Origin: Chrysomallon squamiferum
Lineage: Eukaryota; Mollusca; Gastropoda; Neomphalida; Peltospiridae
Reading direction: 5' to 3'
NCBI GenBank assembly: GCA_012295275.1
Contig: CM022665.1
Coordinates: 39,443,795-39,507,794, forward strand
Length of the DNA stretch: 64,000 nucleotides
The position numbers were made by a program, and so were the translations under genes. How positions within the stretch are numbered: position 1 is the stretch's first letter; every line of letters starts with the position of its first letter. Below are positions 49,480-61,259 of the stretch, piece by piece. The notes below the pieces were generated by a model. It was not told the origin of the DNA and did not search any database. It was given only the letters and a program-made list of their open reading frames with translations.

Positions 49480-50335
49480 CCAAAGTGTCATCTGAACAAG
49501 AACCAATTACTTTTCAATATGGTTGTGTTAATAAGATTATATATATTTTGTGTACATACACATATACATATCAGATATAAAATGTTTACAAGGTGCCAGT
49601 ATATTAACACTACTGTACACATATATATTATTTCAATAAGCTTCAAAAGTTCAATAAGATTGTGTTAATACAGCTATACAGATTATAATATATACAAAGT
49701 GTAAGACAACAACGATAAACTGTCAAAAGCATGATATTATATTAACAAGTATACTAAAACCTATTAATTTTCAATAACCTTCAATGCTGTTGAGTTAGTA
49801 AGACCATATATATCATGTGTATATGTTAATTTGTGTCTAGCTAATAAAATATTTTCTTTCATAAGTTTGTGTATGTCACTAACATATGTTAATTTTCACT
49901 CAGATTAGAAGTTAATCTGGCTTTAATCTGTATTTGTTACAAAAGTGTTAATTTTAAGAATAACTAACAGAATTAGATGTACTGTGTTAAACATACATAT
50001 ATGTATAAGTACATTTAATATTATGTTAACTTTCAAAATAGCTAATAACAATAGATATTCTGTGATAAGTATACATGTGTTATCCACTCAAATCAGTATC
50101 AAGATATTTTATTTTAAACCCTTGTTCGTTACATGTCCGTTAATTTTCAGACTAATTGCTAACAATAGATACTTTGTTATACCTATATTTATTAGGCACA
50201 TGTTCATTTTCACTCAAACTTAACACAAGATGTTTTCTTGTAAATACAAATGTATTATGTGTGTGCTAATTTTCACACCTGTAAGTAATAAGATATCCTG
50301 CATAATAGCTTGTAACAATAGATGTACTGTGATAA
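49480..50335. repeat. Diverged tandem repeat, period about 75-150 bp
   Basis: Recurring core TAACAATAGAT(A/G)(T/C)(A/T)CTGTGATAA with preceding TGTTAATTTTCA at about 49950, 50023, 50140 and 50309, linked by ACATATGTT-like stretches. Copies are old and spacing is uneven. Confidence 0.5.
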
Positions 50336-50620
50336 ACAAAGTAGAGAACAATGATAGTGCTCTATAATTACACCTGGAAATATATTTGAAACACTAGGTG
50401 CTATAAATGATATTTTTTGTCACCACCTTCCATTGTTTTGACTGGGTTGAAACAGTTAAGATTTCACAATGAAATGTACAAAAAAAAAAAAAAAAAAGTA
50501 ATAATAAATAAATTAAATAAATAAGTTAACAAATAATGCAAATAAATTATAAATAAATAAATAAATAGTAATAATAATACTATCGATAAATAACAACAAC
50601 AATAAGAAGAATACTATTAC

Positions 50621-50668
<48 letters not shown>

Positions 50669-50774
50669 TAATAATAATAATAATAATTATAGAAATAAAT
50701 AATTAAAAAACAATAATAAATTAAATTAATATAAAAATAAAGATAAAAAAAATAATAATTAAAAACAAAATAAT

Positions 50775-50805
<31 letters not shown>

Positions 50806-50942
50806 TATGTATCCTTATTCCATGCATACTGATGAAAAACAGACCACTAACAACAAATATTCACTTAGGAACTTGTTAGACTACAGTTCTAAAAATTAAA
50901 ACACTACTACTATATGAAGATATCTGCTTGCATGTGTATTTA

Positions 50943-50983
<41 letters not shown>

Positions 50984-51352
50984 TTGTGGGCAAAAGAGCA
51001 ATAGCCAGCCAGAATGTACAAGTATTAGACTTGATTTTCTGCATACTAAGTAAAAACAGATCACTATTATACACATATATTCATGTATGAACTTGCACGT
51101 GCCTGTACCAATTAGACTGCAACATGTAACATGTAATCTAATATCAATACTAACAAAATAAATGGAATTACAACTGTCTAGTTACTCAATACTAATCAAA
51201 ATATTACCAGAAACCATGACCAGTGAGGTAGAAGAAATTCATAAACATAATGATGAAGTTGCATTACAGTAAACTCACAACAGAGAAAGAAAATATATCC
51301 TGATATTTTGTAAAAGTAATATAAAAATTGGTTACTTCTTGAAAATAAACAA

Positions 51353-51383
<31 letters not shown>

Positions 51384-52224
51384 TATATATATAATAAAAA
51401 CAAATTAATAAGAATGTGGCAATTGGTTAATTTATTCACATCCCAGCATGTCCTGATTTATAGTTCCATAAACACTATTATTCCATAAACTTTCAAGATT
51501 AATGTGTGTATGTGTGAAAAAAAAAAAAAAAATAAATAAATCAAACCATTTACTGTACAGATATATTGCAATGTATAGCAACTATCTGTTAATACTACTA
51601 TTCATGGAACTACTACATTTTGAAGTAGTGGACAGCATTAAAACAAAATAAAGGATAATCATCATGATAGTAATAAATGTGTCTTCAATCATTTTCTTTT
51701 ATAAGTTTCAAATAAAAAGGTAAAATAAAATGTAAACACCACATAAAAAAAAAAAGGATTATGATGATGGTAGTAAAAAGTTTCTCTTCAATAATTTTCA
51801 GTTGTTGTTGTTTGTTTTGCTCCATATACCACCAAAACAAAATACATAAACAATTGTTCTATACATAACTTTAAACAAAAATACAGACAAATCTCATATT
51901 TGCTAACCAAAACAAAAAGTAATAAATTGGAATTTAAATTATACTGCAAAAACAATCAGTAAAAAAAATATTAATTTATTATTTTGGACCTGGCTATTCC
52001 ATTACTGTCCATTTTGTACAAATTAGCTGCTATTGTGTACTAAAACCTTATCTGCCATAAAACAGCTAAACAAACCATTTCAGTATACACGGCTAAATGG
52101 TTCACTGAACAGCATTCAGCATTATATACTTGATTGATCATTCTCATTAACGATGTTAACAATAGCTGGCAGGGTTATTTGAAAAAAAAAAGAAAAAAAA
52201 AGTTTGGTATTATACGTATTAATT
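50336..52224. other. AT-rich intronic stretch with microsatellites
   Basis: (AAT)n at 50627-50687, poly-A at 50479-50497 and 50780-50804, (GA)n at 50947-50979, (AAT)n at 51354-51381. No exon recognised. Confidence 0.6.
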
Positions 52225-52445
52225 TACCCTATTAGTGCAATGCATTGAACAGAAACGACCATGATGTTACAGGTCATTTTGATAAATGTCTCAGATGGCT
52301 GAAAAAGTAACATTTATCATAGATTTTTGTTTTAAAATTTTTATTTTTGTCTTATTGTTATATGTTTACCTGCTGGTGCATTGCTGTGAACAGAAACAGC
52401 TATTGTGTTATCGGGCATTTTAATCATTTTATGGATCATCGAGGA
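52225..52445. repeat. Two-copy tandem duplication, offset about 143 bp
   Basis: The block TTTACC...TGCATTG..GAACAGAAAC...TGTTA..GG.CATTTT.AT at about 52225-52320 recurs at 52366-52445 with point differences. Confidence 0.55.
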
Positions 52446-52959
52446 AGTTACCTTTCACACAGATATTTATTTCATGCATTTTAAATATTTGTAATTTAAA
52501 ACATACACTCACACTCACAGCCACAGAAACATTTTTCTTTGATGTTTTTGTTTCTTCAAGTTATAAAAAAATACAAAATAAAGAATTTTGAGGTCAGTAT
52601 ACATGTATTAAATACTGACTCCACTTTAACCTATGAGGTATCAACCTTCCATTTATTAGTTTATTTAATACTCAGAAAATCTGCTGATCCACTGCAATTC
52701 ACTTAGCAAGTAAGTATTTCACATGCAAATTACACAAGAGTATACCAGTTACTACTTGGTTTTATGACTGTAATATATTCTATAAATGAAGTTTTGTAAA
52801 TCTGAGAAGCTAATAAATAGCATGAAAAAAAAAAAAAGGAAAGAAAGAAGAAAAGAAGAAATAACAATAATAGTAACAAAAGAAGAACAAAAAAGGAAAG
52901 GTATAACAATAATTAAAACAAAATAGCTGGCTTAACAAAATCAGTGATGAGCATGATCA

Positions 52960-53560
52960 TTCCAAAAATCAGCAAAAACAATTATCATTCCATTAACAGT
53001 CTAATTTCAGAATGAACATCCATTCCAAAACCAAGTTTCACCATAACATTCATTCCATCAACAGCCCAGTTTCAGAATATAAAATCATTCCATCAACAGC
53101 CCAGTTTCAGAATGTATAATCATTCCATCAACAGCCCATTACAGAATATATAATCATTCTATCAACAGCCCAGTTTCTGTACAATTGCTTGTTTTATGAA
53201 CAGCCCACTTTCAGTATGAACACACATTCCACCAACAGGCCATCTTAAGTAAAAAAACAAAAACAAAAAAAACTAAATAAAAAATGTACATTCCATCAAA
53301 GCCCAGATTCAGCATAAACATTCATTCTGGTAATACTTAGTTCACTTTTCTGAAGAACTTGTTTCAGTAAAAATACTAATACAATCAACAGTCTGTTTTC
53401 AGCTTTTCAGTTTATTACCTGTCTATATACTGTATCATGAGCCCTTTTTCAGCATATTTCTTTATTAATTATCTCATTTCAGAAACTATATCAACAGCCC
53501 AGTTTCAGTACAAACATTCATTCCACCAACAACCCAATTTCAGTATAATCACTTCATCAC
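52960..53560. repeat. 35-bp minisatellite
   Basis: Consensus ATTCCATCAACAGCCCAGTTTCAG plus AATATAAATC. The cleanest copies start at 53052, 53087, 53122 and 53156 (periods 35, 35, 34), with degenerate copies on both sides to about 52975 and 53555. Confidence 0.8.
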
Positions 53561-56500
53561 TCCTCATTATCAACATAATCACCATGTGAGGACTGTCTAC
53601 AGAAGCTGCCAGATAAAGGTGTGGTCACTTTGTGAGTGGTGTTTGTCATAAAGATTAGGAAGGCTACAGTGCTGTTTGCTTCAGGATTAAGTATTCGGTG
53701 GACAAGACAGTTCAGTAAACAGTTGCCCACCAGTAATACTTAGTTCACTTTTCTGAAGAACTTACTTACTTCCCATCATGCTTATCAGTGAAGACTGGCC
53801 AAAAAGAATCTCTAATGGTTTGATAAAACTCTCAGTTTGGCAAGGTTTTTATCTCAGAGGTGTCACAAATCTCTCGAACTACCCACTGCAAGAGGCCAGT
53901 TATCTTTTAAAACACCTTATTTAAATATTTCCATGTCAGAATGTAGCCTTCATTTCCCCCATCCACTCTTTAACCAAATACTTGATGTCATATCAGCTGC
54001 TTTCATCACTTGATTTTGAAGTGTATTTGTGGTGGTATGGGCAAACCACTACTAAAATTATCTATACTTCCATGCTGTTATTTTATTGTTTTGGGGAAAC
54101 CTATTATCACTCCTAACAATGTATGATAATAAAACAACAGTTTCAAACATCTGAACAGTCATTTTACCCTTTCAGAACTGGAGTGGTGACACTATCATGT
54201 TATTTTTCTAACAACAAATGGTGAAGCAAATTGTATGCCTTGTATACACTGACACAGTGACTATAAAAAACTGACAGTCCCAGATACTTTCTGAAATGAG
54301 TTCTTTTATTGCTCTACCTTACAATTATTAATTAACACTGCATTGCAAAAATACAAATCAAATATATGTCTAGACTATTTCATAGGTATACTTTAAATGA
54401 AAATGTTTTGACTAAATATAATTATTTATCAAATAAAACTCATAGGAAGTGTGCTTAAAGATGTTAACCTTTACTTTGGCCAAATTATAGATACACAATA
54501 TTATTAAAAGGTCATAACCTTTGTCTAACCTGTAACATCTAATTATGTTAATAGATTGTTAGGAGATCAAATTGTATTCATTTGCAAAGTTCAAAACTAT
54601 TATTAGTATTTTATTTTTGGAAATGGTTTTATATTTATTTTGCAGTGTAAACGTTGACACTAAACTGAAGAGGGAAAATAAAATTAAAATATATTTAAAA
54701 AAATAATAATAATAATAAAACATTTTTTTTTTAAATCCCAACTCTTGACCTCACTATAAAGACCAAAAAAAAAAAAAAGAAAAAAATTAAAATAAAAAAA
54801 AATATAATGAAATAAAATAAAATAAAATAAAATTATAACCATAAAGAAAAAGGAAAGGAAAATATCTTCTTAGCAGTTAAAATGGTTCAGGAAATTGGTC
54901 AACTGAGGTTCACAAAAGTCAGGTGAGAGGCAAAACTTTAACAGGTCTTACTATTTACCTGAATACCTCACAACACTATATAAGACAAATGGACAACAGA
55001 AGTAAAGAGGAATTACAGACTTCAAATACCATACCACTCTTCAACACATACTTGTAGTTTTTCAAGTGCCTGTTCTCACATTGTACCAGACAAAAGATTG
55101 ATTTGCAAGACAGACATATACATTTTTCTAATTAGACAACATCTCTGTAATGGAGGTAGGACATGTCTCCCAGTGTTTGCTGTTGGGTGACACTGTAAAG
55201 ACATAGCATGATTAACCTCAATAAAATACTGCTTTTTTTTCCCCCCCTTGTTTGACATTTTGAATTCACCTTCTTTGACTCTTCCCTGTAACACATGATA
55301 CACTTTAGGGAGGGAAATGAAGACGCACATATACACACAAACACACACTATGTCAATGTAGAAAGGTCAAGCGTTTTGTGTTCAGTTCAACAGGACAGAA
55401 TGGTTATTATTGACAGACAAACCATGTTGAAAAATATTGTTTTTCATACAACTAAACATTTGTGTATAATATTCAACATAAATCAATAGACGTGTACACA
55501 AATGGTTCAGTTTGTGACAAAATAACTTACTGTTCAATGTATTTATTTACTTGCACTGTTAAGTATATGCGTTTGTACCTTTAAGTATGGTAAATGGCAA
55601 AGGAAATAAAAATAAAAACATCTAAAAACAATAATAAAAAACATAATAAAAAAATAACATAAAAAGTTTAAAAAAAATGTTACTGTCATTCTAACATACA
55701 TGAAAACATAATAAAAAAAAACCCAAAATTATTAAAAATTATTATTATTATTATTTTTTTTTTTTTTTTTCAATAAATGATAAGTCATTGATTTTTTTTT
55801 ATTTTTTAATATCTGGAGCTGTTACAAAAAAAATCAGCATTATTGTATTTTTTTTTTTGAACTCAAAAGTGTAGAAATAAACTTTTTACATACATCATTT
55901 TATTTTTAATATCTTCTTCTTTCTTTCTTTTTTTTTTATTATTAGTCATTTACTTTTTTCTTCTTTTTAACAATAATTTAAAAACTTAAAACTTATTAAT
56001 TTCAAACAGAAATAATAAAATTGCCCCTTTTTTTTTTTATTTTGTGATTAAAATTTATCCATTTTGAATGTGTCTGCATCTTCACTTGAACACAACTAAC
56101 ATTTTTATTTTTAATTGATTTATTTCAGTATAAAGTTTTTGCCAAGTACAAAATTTCAATTTAATTTTAAGAAGTTTCAATGCCATAAAGAATGTATTCA
56201 TTCATACAAACATAGAAATGACAATAAATTGGCACAAATCTTTTTATTAGTTTGATTATCAAATCAAACCCATGCTGAAAATATCCTAGAGCAAATTCAA
56301 AAACATACTGGTCAATCACTGGCATTATCAAATCACACCCAAATCAAAATTTTCAACTAGCTGAAAAACATACTGGTCAGTCACTGTCCTGCTGAAATGA
56401 CCCGAATCCCTTCTTGTATGTTTTTTGACCGCTAGGACAACATGACCTTGTAGGGCAAATTGTAGCCATGAAAGGACATCCTCTGGACACACATGACCAC

Positions 56501-57886
56501 TCAGATTGTCAGTGAAGCTGACTCATGAAAGCATGCATGGGTGAGAACACAGTTGACCGACACCAGAATGCTGTCCAGTTAATTTGTTTTACCCCAGTAC
56601 ACAACAGTCAGTGAATCATTACAGTGTTGACACCAGACTCACTCTATCATTAGCAGAGAACTCAGGGCATCATCAGTTATCTGTGAAAAATAACTATGGT
56701 GGCTAAGGCTAGGATTACCAGCTAGCTGCACAGATGTAGTAAGATTGGACTGTTGTGGATATGGGTGATTTTAAAGCAGTGAACTGTTCAGCCATGCCTC
56801 TCATGGGCTACATGATTGCTTTCCATACATGCTTTCCAAGAGAGTTCTGTCCAACCAAAGGACAGAATTGCTAGATGTGAAAGTCTGTTACAGTTCACAT
56901 TAAAATCTGGTTTTCATAGGGCTGTTGTTTAGATGCCAAACTTAATAAAATAAAGTAAAATAAAATAATAATAATAATAATAACAGACATTAATCATCTT
57001 TGATTATTGTCATTTTCTCACAAACAAATTAAGTATATCCATTCCTTATCATTAACTTACTGACCTATTAAATTACACAAATTCTCCCATCATTAGCTTA
57101 CTTATTCAATTGTCATATAAACATGTTACTCATTATGCTACATTTATTCCTATACTATTACACTGCTGTCATTTATAACAGATTACTTCAGCACTAACAA
57201 ATAATATTTGTACTATGTACTGAGAACGTTAAAAGAAATTAACAGAAAAAAATAAACAGGTATAAACATGTATCTTCAGTAACTTAAAGCTGGACAAACA
57301 ATGAAGCATATTTTAACACTTAATGGATGTTTTCACACCTCACAGGAAAAATAAACATGATTAAACTTAACCTGTCAAACAGCAAGTAAAACATGACTCT
57401 TCTTTCTGTCTATTAGTAAAGACAACAAACGTAATTATTTTTTTTTCCAGTTTCCTTTTGTATCAGTTTATTTTAGTTACATTTATGTTCCTTTGACTTT
57501 TTCCCTTTGTCAAAAGAATAAATAAATAAATAAATAAAAAATAAAAAGAAGTGACTGATTTTAAATGAATTATCTTTTAATTTTTTGAACTGCTTGCTAA
57601 ACACATCTGTGATTTTACACATACATACACACATGCAGACAGACTCATAACATTTGAACATGAATTGTGTATAAAAAACTTTAAAAAAAAATAAAAATAA
57701 AATAAAGACACAAACAAATCAGAATAGTATAATACCATACAGAAATGCAAGTGAAATATAGATTAATTAGAAGTTTAAAAAAAACAAAAACAACAACAAT
57801 TTAACAGTCTGTCATCACTAATAAACCTTGGGCTTGAAAATATACAAATTGTTTTGAAGTACATGTCAAGAGCTTAAGCAAAATTT
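53561..57886. other. Intronic stretch with several GC-richer islands
   Basis: Relatively GC-balanced blocks at about 53570-54060 and 56380-56935 without a supported reading frame, separated by AT-rich sequence with poly-T at 55754-55771. A tandem duplication (offset about 69 bp) lies at 56255-56395. Possible conserved noncoding or old transposon sequence. Confidence 0.4.
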
Positions 57887-58026
57887 TCAGTAGAGATAAC
57901 CATCATACCTTGCAGATAAAACTAATTTAATATCACATCTTGCATAGTAACAGATGTTGTTCAGCATGGCTAACAAACTATCTGTCATAAGCCATTGGCA
58001 GGGAAAGCCAAAAATAAAATGAAAGT

Positions 58027-58136
<110 letters not shown>

Positions 58137-59214
58137 CACGGACAAAACTGACAAAAGTAAGTAATGAAACATAACGACATGGTCTATGTGAGATGTGGTC
58201 AAACATGTCCAAACCAATAAAGCTGTAATTTTCTCACTGTTAAACATTTCACAGATGATTAACTTAACTGTCAGACTGGACTCTCTGAAGGATCTGAAAT
58301 GTTTATCTACAAGCACTGCTTATTCTGCACAGTATGAATGGGAAAACCAGTATGTCTCTATCAAGACGATCAAACTCTGGCTTCCAATGTTAATCTCTTC
58401 CATGATTTCTTTGGCTTTAGAAGTTAACCACTTCCAGGATTTCTCTTCTAATAAAAACAAAACCATGCAGAAGCTATGAAGACACATTCTGCAAACTCTC
58501 AAGCATGAAAAATAATGTTCACGATCTGGAAAAGTGTTTAACTCTTCCTGCTGGAAGTCAATTTGTTACCTGCAGGCTTTCGGAATGAAGTTGTCTCAAA
58601 AGATAATGGATCAGACATGCATTCATTCTGTTTGTAAGATACAGGGTTTAACATAAATATATAGGAATCTGGTGAATTTCTTTTTTAAAATCATACTGAT
58701 TTAAAAAGAAAGATGAAAATATATTTGAAATTCACAACAATCTGATGCAAAAACTTGGTTTTTGAAACTCAGATACTGACAGATATAGGCAGACAGACAC
58801 ATACATAGACACTTTTGTATTCCTGAATTTGTAGGTTAAATCAGAACATGTGTAATTTAGGCCAAACAATCTACTTCTTTTCACAGGTAAATAACACTTT
58901 CTAAATTCTAAATACAATAGGCCTGCTTTGATTACAAATTGCATTAGAAGTTAGTATTCTCAGTAAAAAGCTTTGAATCTCTCCATTCAAGACGCTTGCA
59001 ATTGGATAGTGCTTTCACTGAAAACAAACATACCAGAGAGACAACAATTGAGAAAATAAACAAACATTTAAAAGGGTTACCAGTCTCTCTGTTTGTCCAA
59101 AATTAGCAGATAATTGCTTAAAGGGGATAGGATTCTATGCACATGCTGAAGGAAAGCCCTGCTTGGACTGCTAAGACAATCACTGAGAGGTGGGGAAAAA
59201 AACAAAACCTAGTT

Positions 59215-59880
59215 TGTAACAATGTGATCTCTTAGCAACTTCAAAAACACAAAAAATTTAAACATATCTGTGACAAATTAAAGTCCAACAATGAAAAAGA
59301 TATTTTATGAATCTTTTTTTTATTATTATTATTATTATTATTACTGCTAATACTAAATGATATAAATTAACATATGTAATGGCAATGTCTCAGCAACTTC
59401 AAAAAAAGGATTTAAACATGTCTGTGACAAATTAAAGATACATATCCAACAGAAATGTTTTTTATCTCAGTTTTGTTTTTTGTTTTGTTAGAAGTAAGTG
59501 CCTTTATTATCACTACTATTATTAAATGAAAATATATACAACAGTGATGCAGTAGCAACTCAAAAAAAACCCCAAAAAACATTTGAATTTCAACATATTA
59601 AAGATTCATGTCTAACAGAGGGGAAAAAAACCTTAAAAAAACAAACAAAACAAAAACTGCAGTTAACTTGTTTGTTGTAACTGCCATTATTGTTACTACT
59701 ACTACTAAATGAAAAGATACGTAACCATGATGCCTTAGCAACTTCAAAAGACAAAGAATTTGAACAATGACAAATTAAAAATGCATGTCTAACAGTTAAC
59801 TTTCCATGATAATGTATTATGTTCAGTTGAATATTGTTTATTCTATGCCATTATTACAGTTAATACTAAATAATATAATA
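59215..59880. repeat. 160-180-bp tandem repeat, four diverged copies
   Basis: The block (T/A)TAGCAACTTCAAAA followed by ATTT(A/G)AACAT and GACAAATTAAA, then TTATTATTACTACTACTAAATGATATA, recurs at about 59231, 59391, 59551 and 59733. Each copy carries its own ATT/ACT trinucleotide run. Confidence 0.75.
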
Positions 59881-61224
59881 AGTAATATATTTCCGATTTT
59901 TTCACATATTTATAGGAAAGTATAATAAATTTAATATTATAATTTGTACAAATTACTGAAAGTACATTTTTGACATGATACAAGAACAGTTTGTAATATC
60001 CTGAAAATGTAACAAGCAATCTTGGTTAATATTTTACCAGTAAAAATCAATGCTACGCTTCACCAATTAACAGCACTCTATCTTTATAATAAAAAAAAAA
60101 TATCGATACTTGTAGGTAACTGTCTTTAGTTGTTAGAACACATGTATTTATGTGGGTTACTATTGATCAAAATGTTTCTGTTAGTTTCGATAACTTTCTT
60201 TTCTGAATACAAATTACATTTTGAAGTATTGATAACTCAGAAAAACTCAAATATATTCCTGACATGTTTATTTTATACATTAAATGAAATATTTAGTCAT
60301 TTCATATATTTTCTTGAAGTTCGTTTCAGTAATATAGTGAGTGGCATATATATTTTCGTAGAACCATTAAAAAATGGAGAAAAAAAAGAAATTAAACAAC
60401 CTCCCTCTAAAAACATACAGACATACGCACACCTAAAACAAAATAAAATAAAATATAGTAACAAATAAATAAAGGACAAAATGTGGGAATTCAAAATTTC
60501 AAAAGAAAAACACTTGAAATGTATAACAATTATTATTTTGACTGACTTAATGTACTTAATATACAACTTACAACACCTAAACTGATTTGCCCTTTACTGA
60601 TTTACTACGCACATATTAACAACAAAAATTAAACTTTCAAACAAGTTTATGCTTGCAAACAGACAATAAATAATTAAAATAATAAATAAAGAAATTAAAG
60701 AAAACTAAATAAAGAAAAGTAAAGGAGAGAAAAAAAAAAACCCAACACAAACAAATTAATACACATAAAAGTCACTTACTGTCGACATAAATTAATGTTA
60801 AGAACTGTTTTGCCATTTGCATATTCTTCAAATAACTGTCATGATATAATATATTAGTACATGTATTAAAAACCATTTTAAAGTTTTTTGAATGCATTTT
60901 TTTAGAGATTTAGATAATAATACTGCCAACCTAATGATGCTTTTAATATAATAGTAAACATTTCTAATAAATAGACAACATTCAGCAGAAACAAGAAATG
61001 TGCAACCAGACAGAAGTGTATTCATTGTGAAGTATTTTAAATCACAAATACTTCTTTACATATGCATGTCTATATGAATCATTACTTACAGAAAACAGAA
61101 ATGCAAAAAGATGTATTCAATTTTTGTTTGTGAAAGAAAGAAGGAAAAAAAAAAAGAAAAATTATGTGTCAGATTAATTCTGTCACTGATAATAAACATC
61201 CAGGTCTATAAAAGTTTTAAAAAT

Positions 61225-61259
<35 letters not shown>

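Noticed and set aside
58195-58502. Overlapping plus (94 codons) and minus (60 codons) open frames in a GC-richer block
   Set aside because: Neither translation resembles a known family, both strands are equally open and no start or promoter context favours one.
60130-60468. 112-codon plus-strand open frame
   Set aside because: AT-driven Ile/Phe/Lys-rich translation, no splice context and no family resemblance; expected by chance at this base composition.
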